Source of the DNA: Gyromitra esculenta
Taxonomy: Eukaryota; Ascomycota; Pezizomycetes; Pezizales; Discinaceae
Assembly: GCA_038503075.1 (NCBI GenBank)
Contig: JBCAML010000015.1
Coordinates: forward strand, 310,001 to 374,000
DNA length: 64,000 bases
Direction: 5' to 3'
Position numbers and translations under genes: made by a program. The notes beneath the pieces are model-generated. The model was not told where the DNA came from and searched no databases. It was given only the letters and a program-made list of their open reading frames with translations. Shown here piece after piece: positions 1-11,529 of the stretch; within the stretch, counting starts at the first letter, position 1; the number at the start of each line of letters is the position of its first letter.

Positions 1-1
1 C

Positions 2-2426
2 GCCATCAGAAGTGTCAACGAAGAGCAGGCTCAGGCGAGACACGAATTGGAGAAGTCACAGACACAAGAAATAGATGACGATGAAGTGGATAGGGATTTA
101 GCTGGGACAGAGAGTCTTACTGGAGATGAAGGCGGTTTCGATGATGACGATGATATGGGGGATCGCATGTCGAGCTCGCCGAGTATCGCCGATGGTGGGT
201 TTTATTCCGGGGAGGGGATTGGGATTGGGAATTACGATGGCTAATGGCGAGGAAATAGAGGATATCGATTTCGAGATGGTCTATGCATTACACACATTCA
301 CGGCGACCGTAGAAGGTCAAGCGAATGCTACCAAGGGAGAGCATATGGTACTTCTTGATGATAGTAACTCATATTGGTGGCTGGTCAGAATCGTACGGGA
401 TTCTTCGATAGGTAAGTTACACCAGGAAACTCTTTGAACATAGGGCGTTCAGCTGATGCCGGGGTACTGTAGGTTATCTGCCAGCGGAGCACATCGAAAC
501 CCCAACAGAGCGATTAGCGCGCTTAAACAAGCATCGCAATATCGATCTTGCTTCGAATATGCTTAGTGACACAGCGCACGAAAAGACAAAAAACCCACTC
601 AGGAAAGCTATGCGCCGTCGGAACGCCAAAACTGTCACTTTCACCGCACCCACGTATGTCGAGGCCAGTGACTATGAATACTCCACCGACGAAGAGGGCG
701 AAAACGACTACGATACAAACGAAGAGGATGAGGGTAGGGACCACGAAAGCCGCACTAACGAAGCCGAGGCCACGGAGGGCGCTGCAAAGCCTACTATCAA
801 GCCAGCGGTTTCGCTAGACGATAAACCAAAGTCCTCGATAAGCGCGGTAGAGACCAAGACAACCGGTGACGAAAACGTTAAGCTGAGACAGAACCCCACT
901 CCATCATCACTGCGACATCCGGATTCGGCTGTCTTCAGCGACGATAAAGCGGAGACGAAGAAGATCACGTTGACACCCAATCTACTCAGAGACGATGGTC
1001 TTGATGGATCAACGACGACGAGTCTTAAGGGCAGGGGCTCGCTCGATAAGGATAAGTCCGGTGTCCGAGATAACGGAGTCACGAGTCCAGAGCCAAGAGG
1101 CAAGGATGGAAAGAGGATGAGGAAGGGTGCTGGTGTGCTGGGTCTGTTCAAGAGACGTAATAAGAAGGGGAAGAATGACGAGGCCGATTTGGAGGACTGG
1201 CTTCACAGCGGGAATGGGCAAGGTCAAGGACAGGATAAACAGTCAAGTATCAGCTCAAGGGAATCCGAGGATAGTCAGATTGATGTGAAACGGGAGAAGG
1301 GAGATGTCCAGAAGAAGCAGCAAGAACAGCAGCAACAACAGCAACAACAGCAACAACAGCAACAACAGCAGCAACAGCAACAGCAACAGCAACAACAGCA
1401 ACAACAGAAAGAACAACAGAAAGAACAACAGAAACCGGCCCCAGTTGTTGGTGCACCCTCGACGATTCGAAAGGTTGAGCCAGAGAGCGAAGTTAAGGAA
1501 GAAGTGGTAGTACATGGACCAAATTTGCAGCAGAAACAGTCGTTCGAAATGCAACGATCAGGTTCTGGCACAAAGCCTAGCGCTGTATATTCACCCGAAA
1601 AACGATCACTCTCGAATTCATCACACACTAGTGAGATCGGAAGAGGACCTCCGTTGCAAGATAAATCTATCGCTGTCAACGGCCCGACCGAGACAAAACC
1701 CTTAGAACTTCCAACTCAGCAAGAACAACCACAACCTCTCCGCCAATTATCCACGGAAAATCAAAATATCGGTAACAACACCGGGAGCAATAGCCCCTCT
1801 AAACCTGCCTATCAAAGAAGTACCTACCAGCCATTCCGTGCCGGCGCCAATCCCAGCCCCGAACAACCGTCTGTCCAAACCCCTATCGACCGCCTCTCCG
1901 AATCCCCTGAACAAATCTCCTACCACGATGCTACTGACCGGCCTGACCTCATCGACACGACCTCCAGCGGTGACGACACATCGTCCTCGCCCGTGGAATC
2001 CCTCCCAGAGATCATCGAGCGGGCTGCTGACTCCTCCCCTGTACCAATTGTGGCAGCTGAAGAAAACAGCGCAATCGCACGGACATGGAGCGACTGGAGT
2101 CTACGGACATATTTCGAGGACGACAACGATGTGCGAGACATGCTCATCGTTGTCCAGCAGGACAAGAGCGGAGGTGATGTGGTGAGGAAGGATCACCCTG
2201 ACATCGGCCCGCTGTTTGAAGATGCGAGTACAAAGCTTGCGGACATAACTAAGGTATTTTTCCCCCCGAGACCCCCGAGATCCTGGGTCGCGAAGCCTTT
2301 TTCGGATCCGGACGCGTTTCTGTCGCTGCAGCTCGGAGACTGGATACTGATGGTGTTGTTATTGGGGTATAGCGGCTGGATGGCATGTTAGGTGATTGGC
2401 TGCAGAGAAAAGTGCGGGCACGGTAG
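2..2426 (+). CDS. BUD14: BUD14/Tea4-like SH3 domain protein (5' end outside window)
   Basis: Cell-polarity scaffold of the yeast Bud14 / fission yeast Tea4 family; family members bind type-1 phosphatase and regulate formins and microtubule-linked polarity at the cortex. I read four exons: 2-194, 259-411, 473-2253 and 2373-2426 (introns 195-258, 412-472, 2254-2372, each GT..AG, the first with CTAAT 13 nt before its acceptor). The frame is open from base 2 with no start codon, so the gene begins upstream; 726 residues are visible. An acidic run (residues ~30-55) precedes the SH3 domain (about 72-122), with the family signatures VYALHTF, LLDDSNSYWWLV and YLPAEHIETP. The rest is low-complexity with a 27-residue glutamine run, then a conserved short C-terminal helix encoded by the last exon. 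Family assignment rests on the SH3 block and flanking residues and is strong; polarity function is inferred from family knowledge. Confidence 0.85.
1327..1407 (+). repeat. Mixed CAA/CAG glutamine-codon repeat
   Basis: Twenty-seven consecutive Gln codons (CAA and CAG interspersed) inside the Bud14-like gene, flanked by KKQQE and KEQQKEQQK. The mix of CAA and CAG interrupts the pure trinucleotide repeat. The antisense frames over it give spurious poly-Cys/Leu/Val ORFs. Confidence 0.95.
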
Positions 2427-3628
2427 TTAGGACGTCTCTTTCTTTCCTTTTGTTGGGGCATATTTACTTTTTTTTGACGAATCTCTTTTTCTGTTGTATT
2501 TTTCTAAAACCTATTACTTTCGTATCTTTCTTCGTGCCGTGGAGAATGGGAATGGGGTGATTTTTTTTCCTGCTTACTTTTTTTTGTCAGGGCGTATTGG
2601 GACGGGGAAAGGAATGTTTGAAAAACTTCGATTACTTGTGAACAGGAGGTTTTTTTTTATCTAGAAGATTTATCTATCTACTCTAGAAGAGGAAAAATGA
2701 AGACGCGAAGAGAGAGGGTGGAAGCTCTAGGACCAGGGATGAGAAGGATATGAGTAAGATTACACAACACAGCAAAACCTACTGCTATCAGCAACCCTTT
2801 TTCATTTTTACATGTTCATTCCTTGAGATTGATTTTTTTTTCTTTCTCTCCTCACTGTTTCTATATCTTTTTGTTCCTTCACAAGGCTCTTCATCGGTTC
2901 CGCGCGCTGGTACGGCGGTGGGTTAATATGTATGTGTAAAATTACATGTATTCTTGCACCCCCCTTTCCTCACGGGCAGGTACTTGGGTGTTTTATAAAT
3001 AGCGACCTACTCTAATGGTGGTCTATTCCTTTTCTTATCCTTTCCTTTGGCAGGAGGCGGGAATTCCCCCCCCTTTTTCTGGTGAGGGTTTATTTGGAGG
3101 GAGGGAGGGAGGGAGGGGAGTTTCTTTTTGTTTTATTTCTTTGCTGCGCGGTAATTTAGTATTTTATCAATCTCAAGGTTGTTCTTTTGGGTCTCGTTTT
3201 TAAAATCCTCAGATGGGTGAATGCTTCAATACCTAGCTGACTGCAGCCGGCGCCTGAACTGGTTCGGTGGTTCGATGTGAGAAGGAACTTTTATACGTTT
3301 GTAGTTTTACGGGGGTGCTTGTGACGTAGCTTACATTTTGGGATGAGATAGGATGATGGAGTTTGGTCATGAAGTTTGGTCATGGAGAGTTGACCATAGA
3401 GCAACTGACTCAGATAGGTAGGGTGAAACCCTAATCCTATTGAGTGCGTCATGGATGCGCACTCGATCGCTATGACGGTGGTGGTGGGTATTGGGATTTG
3501 TGGGATGGTGCAGTTCGGTGACCTCGTGTCGTGAAATCTGGATTACTGGATTCGAGAATGTTGGCTTTTAAACGTGGAGATCTGTGGACTGGTGGTGGTT
3601 TGCTGGGTGGAGATATTCTTGCTTCTGA
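2427..3628. other. Intergenic, T-rich 3' flank of the Bud14-like gene
   Basis: No supported gene. It holds T-runs typical of a fungal 3'UTR and downstream region (2460-2900) and a short (GGGA)n run near 3100-3118. The small ORF at 3015-3203 is low-complexity and unsupported. Confidence 0.6.
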
Positions 3629-4161
3629 TATATATGTTCTGACTGGTTTGTAAGTGGGGCCGGTTGGTAAATCGGTCAGCCGGTTGTTGAAGAGGCCAAC
3701 TTTGGAAACCGGTTGACCGGTTTCCGAAGCGTTATTCAAGTTTTTGCAATTAGCCGATAATCAAAGCTTCAAGTTCATGATACAGGTAGATAGATAGATA
3801 TATATATCATTCACAAGTTCATGATACTAAATGAGGTGATCTTTGTCTCAACTAAAACTTGGGCCAATTCCAGCTCACTAAAGAGGATACAGAGCAATAA
3901 ATCTAGAAAAATTGGAGTATGAAAAAAAGTTATCTTGGGGCAGAGTGACTTCTAGCATGCTCATGTTTGCCATTCTATAGTTACACAAGGTAAAAAAAAA
4001 CACTCCTAAATTTAGGTATTGGCCAGTTTACAGATTTCACTTGGAAGATCGGCTAGCCGATATGTCAAGTTGCACGGTTTATAAACCGGTTGACCCATTT
4101 GTAAAGCGGCCTGGCCAGTTTGTCAACCGGCAATCTTGAGAAACCGGTCAGAACATATATA
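3629..4161. repeat. Foldback (inverted-repeat) element, about 530 bp
   Basis: The sequence TATATATGTTCTGAC(T/C)GG at 3629-3646 recurs inverted at 4144-4161. Behind it both arms carry the same diverged pattern rich in CCGGTTGACCGG / AACCGGTTGACC words (about 3629-3760 and 4020-4161). The arms have drifted to roughly 60-70% by eye. The centre (3765-4015) is A/T-rich without a coding frame. This fits an old foldback/MITE insertion; I could not define a clean target duplication. Confidence 0.6.
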
Positions 4162-4771
4162 AGGACGGCAGCTCTCAAGTATCGAAATTTCAGGTGCATT
4201 AAAGGATAAAAGGAGAGAGCTACAATATAAATATTTCAAATCTGGATGGTCATGGGAGCTGATGGGTTGTTGCTGTTATATGTGATCGAGTGATATTTTG
4301 TGATCGATATTGTACCTTAAAATTTGTCAGTGACACACGACTATTAGCTCTAAAATTGGCTGTTCGAAAGGTAAGCACTAGAAAATAGATACATACATAA
4401 AACATGTAGGAGAGCGTGCTTTGGGTCTTTGTTTGCTGCCACTGCGTCTCGTGTGTAACACAGCCCTAGGTGTAGGTTTTGGGTACCGTTTGTGGAACTC
4501 ATAAGTATAATAGTAAGCGCCCTCCTACACTTCTATTTTACTTGTTAAAAACTGGACATTTCACTTTCTGCGTAGATTCATGAAAGATCACTCACTCACT
4601 CACTCCCATTACATGGCTCGTGCTGGAAAAAGAGGGTAGCTGCCCTGTATTTACATATCTATAGGTTTAATTGTTTTATGTTCTGCATGCAGTTTCTACA
4701 TATGCCTCTCGTGTGATTAAGAAAAGTAGAAAATTAGGACAAATACCATAGTACCAATTGCAATCCCACCC
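4162..4771. other. Intergenic, 3' side of GTPase A
   Basis: No coding frame. It contains one copy of the dispersed CGAGTGATAT motif (4287-4296). Confidence 0.6.
4287..4296 (+). other. Dispersed motif CGAGTGATAT, copy 1
   Basis: Exact 10-mer followed after four bases by TGATCGA. One of six copies in the window (see findings). Confidence 0.7.
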
Positions 4772-5874
4772 TCAGCAAATCACACAAGTCCACCGTTGTT
4801 CTAACTCTTTAATCTTATTGCTCATCCCTTGAATTGTCTGTTGGTTCAATTTCGTTTGCGCCTCGTTAACCTCTTTTAGCTCCTTAATCAATTGATCGTA
4901 ATATAACTGAATTTCCAGCACTAATTCCATATTCTTTGCTGCGGACGCAGTCTTAAAATTTTCCCTAATCTCTGCCAGCTCTTTCTCATGCTGGGCCTGC
5001 AGAATCATCAAACCATCCGAAACCTCCTTCCCAGCTGAGGTTTGCCCCAGAGTCCCGTACCTTCGAAGCTCGGCCTGTATTTGTAGAACTACCGGCGAAT
5101 TGTCTAGGACTGTCCTCGCGATTTTGAGAGCGCAATCCATAGTTCCGTCGTGTCCAACCGCCTTTGCACCAGCCGCGATCATCCCACCCCAGAACTTCCC
5201 TGACCCGATAAGCTCGTTGTGTCGCTTCATGGCCTCTTCGTGATCGACTTTGTCCCACATTGTTGTTACCAAGACGACGTTGCCAAAGTTACTCTCCCCG
5301 ACTAATTTCCCGAACATTCTCAGGTTCTTCATTGCTGTCCTCCCTACTCGCTGGTCTGTGATGCGGTGAAGATATAGGATCCCGGAAAGTCGAACGTCTC
5401 TACCTTTGGAGATTTTCAAAAACTCAGCGATGGTATTGAGGATATCAACGTCGGTTCGATCGGTGTCATCGAATCCTGGAGTATCGATGAAGTAAACTGT
5501 ATGAGGGCCAACATGCGTTGTTACAACTTCGATGTCTTGGGTGCCTGTTTTTCGATTAGTCGCGAGGGTACTAGTGAGGTTTTTTTATATTTGCTTCGGA
5601 GGTCGAGCTACGAAGTATACGAGAACAATAACTCACAAGCTTGCAAGTCATGCCCAATCTTGACAGGCTTTCCTGTAACCGTGCTGACAAAAGTCGATTT
5701 GCCGGTGCCAGTCATTCCCATGACGGCAATAATAATGTCTCTTGAAGCATCTTCCTGGCTCTCAGATGTATACCGAGTGAGGCGGGTATCTTTGGGGCCA
5801 ATTTTTTGATCCTTACTACCAGTGAGAGTAACTGCTGGAGCCTGAGAGTCATCCGAAGAGAGTTCTCTAGACAT
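4772..5874 (-). CDS. AIG1/GIMAP-like P-loop GTPase with CaaX-like tail (GTPase A)
   Basis: Predicted GTP-binding protein of a fungal G-domain family related to AIG1/septin-like TRAFAC GTPases; no defined pathway. Two exons on the minus strand, 5874-5637 and 5544-4772, joined by a 92-nt intron (GTGAGT..CAG, phase 1, splitting a Cys codon), give 336 residues. Visible motifs: P-loop GMTGTGKST (about 53-61), switch DTPGFDD (100-106), a conserved SGILYLHRITD block and VVLVTTMWDKV, where a G4-like motif would sit. The C-terminal ~100 residues are charged and predicted coiled coil. The protein ends in CVIC, which fits a CaaX prenylation box, so membrane attachment is a reasonable inference. The start ATG is the first in frame. 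The gene is divergent from, and paralogous to, GTPase B at 7036-8331, with the same intron position and phase. Function unknown. Confidence 0.85.
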
Positions 5875-7035
5875 CGAGAATAGTTGTATGTAGTGGCTAA
5901 TGAAGTAGTATTATCAGAGACCACAGTAATGAGAAAATTAGTGTGTGTAAAGTATCTACCGACCCATTCAACGAGTTAGACTTATATGGGGTTTTCCGGG
6001 TTTACTATAGGCGTGTGCTCAACTTTCTTTTGATAGGATCGCGCTGAGTAGCCATCGAGAAGGCTACGATCGCGGTGCTAGCCGCGCGCTGCATGAAGAC
6101 GTATATGTATATTTGCACGTATGGTTGCCTAATATCAATTAGCCAATAAGCCTATACAGACTTATCATATTTGCCAGACTATGCTATAATTGGGTGACAT
6201 TTCCCGGAGTTCAACTCTAGATGGACTTGGGTTCTTCTTGGTTGGTTGTAACCCCGCTCTAAATCATCTGAAACAGTTTCCGGATGCAGAGATACGGCAA
6301 GAAGCTTGTCGACAGCTAAGTGCAGCCCAGTTAGCTCACCCAGAGCATAGAAAACTACATGTATCTACCTACATGTACTCGTATTCTCATGACGTTTTTA
6401 AAATAGCCAAGGCTTGCATACCGTATAAATTGTCTTGGACTTACTTATTTTATATAGGATGTACAAGTAGTCTATTTTAAAAACGGTATGAGAATACAGG
6501 TATCCACATGTACTTATGATAAACTAAAGGTGATACAATTTCTACCTATTTCTACTATATCTCGATACATGTTTACTAGTTATGGAGCTTGTAGTAATCT
6601 AGCTTGTTTTCAGTTATCTATCAGCTACTAGATATATGTACTTTACCTTGTTATCCTTCCTAGCTCTGGCGCGATAACGTAATATTACTTACGCGCCTTC
6701 AAGTGACTTGGATATATCATCAGAGGGCTAGCTAGGTACTCGGAAGGTCATGATCAACAATCCCGCAAAATGGAGCTTAAAAGTGCAAAAGTCGCCAACT
6801 ATCATTGGGAATCTAAAACCCGCGATGAGACTTGGTTGGCCCAGATATTTGATCGAAAGCCACTGACGTTTTGAGAACAAGCTGCGTCTGCACGTAAATT
6901 GTGACAGCCGAAAGTATGTATGAGTCTCGCGTGAGCTGAAGTCTCAGAAAATATATCTATCCCCAAACTTAGGAGCTTACATCCACCACCTTAACTTTGC
7001 TCTAGAACTATCTTCATCGAAACAATCACCAAGAA
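5875..7035. other. Intergenic region between the divergent GTPases
   Basis: About 1.16 kb separates the two start codons, so it must hold both promoters. It is A/T-rich with an inverted repeat at 6371-6511. The ORF at 6190-6480 overlaps that hairpin and I do not accept it as a gene. Confidence 0.6.
6371..6511. repeat. Inverted repeat / short hairpin element
   Basis: The arm GTATTCTCATGACGTTTTTA (starting about 6381) recurs inverted near 6472-6498 as CTATTTTAAAAACGGTATGA with two or three mismatches. ACATGTA-containing ends lie outside both arms. Length ~140 bp, suggesting a small foldback or MITE remnant between the two GTPase promoters. Confidence 0.6.
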
Positions 7036-8331
7036 ATGTCGCTCACTAGAATCCATATGCATAATAGGCATGCTCAATCTGCTGGCGATTAGTATGCATT
7101 CATCTAATTTCTAGCATAACTACATGTATATTCTCTATAGCTAATGTTAAACTCACGGCCTAGTGACCCAGGTTTACCACTTCAACACATTTTGATAGCA
7201 GTAATGGGGGTAACAGGAGCTGGTAAAAGCTCCTTTATCAAAACTTTGACTGGACGAAACGTGGTGATCGGCCATGGCGTTGAATCATGTAGGTAAAAGC
7301 GGATACCTGTCTCTCTCTTTCTCTTTTTCATTCATGTCTTTTGGAAATTGGAATCTGACATAGTCTTCCGACGGTAACTAGGCACGAGTGAAGTTGCCAG
7401 CTATTCCTTCCGACACGAGAATTTCGTTGTCCATTTAATCGACACACCGGGGTTTGATGATACCAATAAATCCGATACAGACATCCTGAACGAAGTCTCG
7501 ATCTTCCTCGCTTCAACTTATCGTAATGGAGCTAAATTGACCGGCATCATCTACCTCCATCGTATCACTGATAATCGCATGCAAGGATCTGCAGTGTTGA
7601 ATTTGAAGATGTTTAAGAAGCTTTGTGGGGAGGATTGCCTGCCTAATGTAATCCTGGCGACAACTATGTGGGGAATTGGTTCACAAGTACGGATTGATCA
7701 AGAACAGCGAGAAGCTGAAATAACGACAAAGCCAGAGTTCTGGGGGTCACTTTTGAGGAAGGGCGCCAGAGCCATGCGTTACGAAGGCGATTATAAATCG
7801 GCTATTGGCATTGTGTCTCGACTAGAGCGCCGTCCACAGATCGTACTAGATATACAAAGACAGATTGTCGACGACAGGAAAACACTCGACGAGACGCCTG
7901 CGGGTATGTTTTTGCGGAAAGATATCATTAAGAAAGAGGAGGAGTATAAACGGAAACTAGAACAGGCGCGCGAACAAATGGAAGAAGCACTGAAGGAAAA
8001 AGACGAGGAGTTTGCGAGAGAGATGAGACAGCAGATTAGCGCGATTCAAGAGAAAGTGAATCAAGCTGCGAGGGATAAAATAAACTTGAAAGCCGATTTG
8101 AGTGCACAACTTGACGAAAAGCAGAAGATAATTGATGAGATGGCTAGTGAGACTGCTAGGGCAGTGTGGAAGGCTGGGATCGTGGGTGCCGCTGGAGGGA
8201 TAGGGACTCTTGGGGTTGCCGCAATGTTTGCTCCAGCTATGTTTGCTAGTCTAGGTGCTGCGGAGCTTGCAGCAGCGATGGAATTTGGGGCTCGAGTGCT
8301 TACATTGTTATTAGCTAGCAAAAACAACTGA
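7036..8331 (+). CDS. AIG1/GIMAP-like P-loop GTPase with hydrophobic C-terminus (GTPase B)
   Basis: Paralogue of GTPase A. Preferred exons 7036-7091, 7164-7288 and 7382-8331 (376 residues). Intron 1 has GTATGC, a CTAAT branch point and TAG; intron 2 (GTAGGT..CTAG) splits the same Cys codon in the same phase as the intron of GTPase A, good evidence of common descent. A shorter model would start at the ATG at 7144. Motifs: GVTGAGKSS (about 34-42), DTPGFDD (81-87), TGIIYLHRITDNR and VILATTMWG; the Asp after MW in GTPase A is Gly here, so guanine specificity may differ. A long charged coiled coil follows (about 215-310), then an Ala/Gly-rich hydrophobic segment (about 320-370) that could insert in a membrane. 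Tail type therefore differs from GTPase A (CaaX-like). Role unknown. Confidence 0.82.
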
Positions 8332-9723
8332 TCTGAGGTCTTGAGAAGCCTTGGAGCATGGCGGTGGGGCTGTTCTTGGTTATTCGTTTTTCAATATTCC
8401 AATATTTTTTGATGTAAACTGAAAGGACTACTGTTTCAGGGAACCGTGGTGGCTATCTTCTTCGTCTTTCGTTGTTCTCGATCTCTCGCACACTATTATA
8501 ATTATCACTATATATAAACACGCATTTTGGATTCTGTTTTCACAAGGTGTCCCTCCCCAACTTTTAAATTCTCACTATAAAAAGGTGTTATAATCTAACA
8601 TATTTTACCCGAAACTACTATCCCTAGTAGTTTGCTATCTGTGCATAAAATCCTAGAACCCGTGGTGTGTATTTGAATTTGCTACTAGTAGTCTATCTAA
8701 GTTCTGATGCCCCAGTACGAAGGGTTATCATTACAAGTAGGGAGCCTGTCTTCTATACAAACACCGCTAACTCAAAAGCGCTCTCTTGAGGATTATTGAA
8801 GGACAACATAGTTGTTGTTGTTGTTGTTTATTCACTACGTACATTCAACCTGAATGTTATGGTACTCTTAAAAAGTCTAAAATCGCAAAAACATAACACA
8901 AAAACATAAAAACCCAAAAACAAAACCAAGCTCTCCCAACTTATAAAATCCACCTTACAAAAATAACATATTTTTCCTTCATTAGGGTTTTAGACTTCAA
9001 TTAGTGCCGTTCCTTCGGAAAGGCGGTCCCACTATCTTAGTCTTAAAACCCAATCTCCAAATCCCCCATTCCTATCCTGCCCATTTCCTCGTTTCTCATT
9101 CTCCTCTATTTCCACGAAGGACAGCATAGTTAGTGAAAATAAGATTATATAAACTATCGAGGCCTAGCGTGGTTTGGTAGGGCCTATGCATCGGCAAAGC
9201 AATCTTGTCACGCGTTGTACCCAGAGTTTCTCGAAGGAAAAACGCACACGATAAATATATCCCAGATGCTTTAGTCCGTATTTGGAGGTGAGAGGACGGA
9301 GAGAAAGCTTCTGATGGTTTGGTGGTGATCTATGCTCCTGTGCATGTCATATACTAATAGATTGATATCTCCTACGAGAATCACTAGAATTTCTTCCGAA
9401 ATAGCTCTTAAAAACACTACGCTATGGGCTTATGATATTGGGATCGTTTTCGATAAGGCTGGAAAACACAGCCTTCCAATCGATGTCGAAGAGGTTGTAT
9501 TAAAATTTGTATGGGAGGAATTGGCCCTTCTGAGGGAACAGACGAAAGTCATAATAGCAAGGATCATGCAATATCACCTGCTTACATCCAGTCATGTGAC
9601 TTACCATCTAAAACCCCGACCTTGCGCATTTGAGGCTCTGCCATACACCAACAACCCCTCCTTGAGCTACCCCCCATTTTTTGCCGGTCACTTCAAGTTC
9701 ACGACCACTACCACTTTATAGAG
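8332..9723. other. Intergenic, upstream of N-myristoyltransferase
   Basis: No supported gene. It contains a (GTT)n microsatellite at about 8812-8828 and pyrimidine-rich sequence just before the NMT start. The ORF at 9332-9721 has no recognisable motif and runs into the NMT 5' leader. Confidence 0.5.
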
Positions 9724-11529
9724 ATGTCGGAGGAGTCAAAGATAATTGAGCCCCCTACCGAAGAGGTTCCTGCAGCCGAAGATGCCCATTCGGGTGCTGA
9801 GGACGATGATGGTGAGGACATTGTCGACCCTACCCAAACTGGTGAAGGCGACAAGAAGAAAAAGAGGAAGAGGAGCAAAAAGAGCAAGGGAAAGAAAACT
9901 ATTGTGTCCGACGATGGTGAAACTGCCGTTTCTGCGGAAACGGAAACTAAAAATAAGTTGTCATCGTCAATGGTTCAACAGATTCTAAAGAACAACCCCA
10001 GTCTGGCCACCGAGACACAAGGAATGGATACTAAAAACATACAAGATATGCTGGGACGCTTAAATCTGGAGCAAATCATCACTGGGATGGTTAGTTTTGT
10101 TCTTAGGGGATTGAATTTGAAGTGGTGCTGACGAGTGGGATATGTAGGCACCAGGGGGGAAGAATCAGAAAGACATGGGATCGTACAAATTTTGGGCGAC
10201 ACAGCCAGTTTCAAGATTTGGTATTTATCCAATAAAATTTTCTAAGAGTTAAACTAACTTGTGAGTGGTTTAAGATGAGCCCGAGACAGAAAAGGATGGG
10301 CCAGTCAAAATGCAGAAACTAGAGGATGTACCCACGCAAGGTGCTGATTTGTTAGATGGGTTTGAATGGGACACTATGGACCTGGAGGACGAGAAACAAA
10401 TTAACGAGGTCTACGAACTCCTCACACACCACTACGTTGAAGATAACGACGCTATGTTTCGCTTCAACTACTCTGCTTCCTTCCTCAACTGGGCCCTCAA
10501 GGCCCCCGGGTGGCGGAAGTCCTGGCATGTTGGTGTCAGAGTATCTGCTTCAAAAAAGCTTGTCGCCTTCATTTCCGGCATCCCAGTCAATCTAAGAGTT
10601 CGCGACAACGTCCTCAGATGCTCCGAGATCAATTTCCTATGCATCCACAAGAAGCTGCGCGCCAAGCGCCTCACACCTGTCCTCATCAAGGAAATCACAC
10701 GTAGGTGTAATATTGAGGAGATTTGGAACGCTATTTATACAGCCGGTATTGTGTTACCGAAGCCGGTTTCTACGTGTAGGTATTATCATCGCAGCTTAGA
10801 CTGGTTAAAGCTGTATGACGTTGGGTTTTCACCATTACCGATGAAGAGCACCAAGGCAAAACAGATATCGAAGTTTGCATTACCAGTGGGTACAGCAACT
10901 CCAGGACTAAGAGAGATGGAGGCAAAAGATGTAGACGAAGTACACGCATTGCTAGAAAGGTATCTGGAAAGATTTGATTTAGCGCCAAAATTCGATAAAC
11001 CGGAGATCGAGCATTGGCTTCTGAGCAAAGAGGGGAAACCCGAGGACAGGGTTGTGTGGAGTTATGTAGTCGAGGTAGATACAATGTTCCTTACATCCAT
11101 AGTGGGTCTGACGATAATCTAACCATGCAACAGAAGGACGGCAGGATAACTGATTTCTTCTCCTTCTATAATCTCGAGTCTACAGCATTGAAAAAGAGTA
11201 CCCTCATACGCGCCGCCTACCTCTTCTACTACGCCTCCGAGACCGCCTTCAGTGAGTCACCTGACATGAAGCAAGAGTTGAAAACACGTTTAAATGCTCT
11301 TGTCAATGACGCACTTATCCTTGCCAAAAAGCTCAACTTTCACGTATTCAACGCACTTTCGCTCTTGGATAATTCTCTCTTCCTTGGTGAGCAGAAGTTC
11401 GGCGCGGGCGACGGGTCGCTGCATTTTTATTTGTTCAATTGGAAGACACCGTTTATTAAAGGTGGCATCGACGATAAGAACAATATTGATGAGGAAAATG
11501 GTAGTGGTATTGGAATAGTCATGCTTTAG
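9724..11529 (+). CDS. NMT1: Glycylpeptide N-tetradecanoyltransferase (N-myristoyltransferase)
   Basis: Cytosolic enzyme that transfers myristate from myristoyl-CoA to the N-terminal glycine of substrates such as Arf GTPases. Four exons: 9724-10089, 10148-10220, 10275-11074 and 11134-11529; introns of 58, 54 and 59 nt with CTGAC/CTAAC branch points. Product 544 residues, a usual fungal length. N-terminus: acidic, then a Lys/Arg-rich block (about 44-58) as in ribosome-associated NMTs. Family signatures: FWATQPV, then [31 protein letters not shown] and the C-terminal fold with FYNLEST. The chain ends in GIGIVML; in this family the C-terminal carboxylate is the catalytic base, so an intact end suggests an active enzyme. 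The start ATG lies just before SEESK, after an in-frame-free leader. Confidence 0.95.

Noticed and set aside
1255..1679. Minus-strand ORFs of 99 and 134 codons over the polyQ tract (poly-Leu, poly-Cys)
   Set aside because: They are antisense frames of the CAA/CAG repeat.
9332..9721. 129-codon ORF before NMT
   Set aside because: No motif, and it occupies the NMT promoter/leader.
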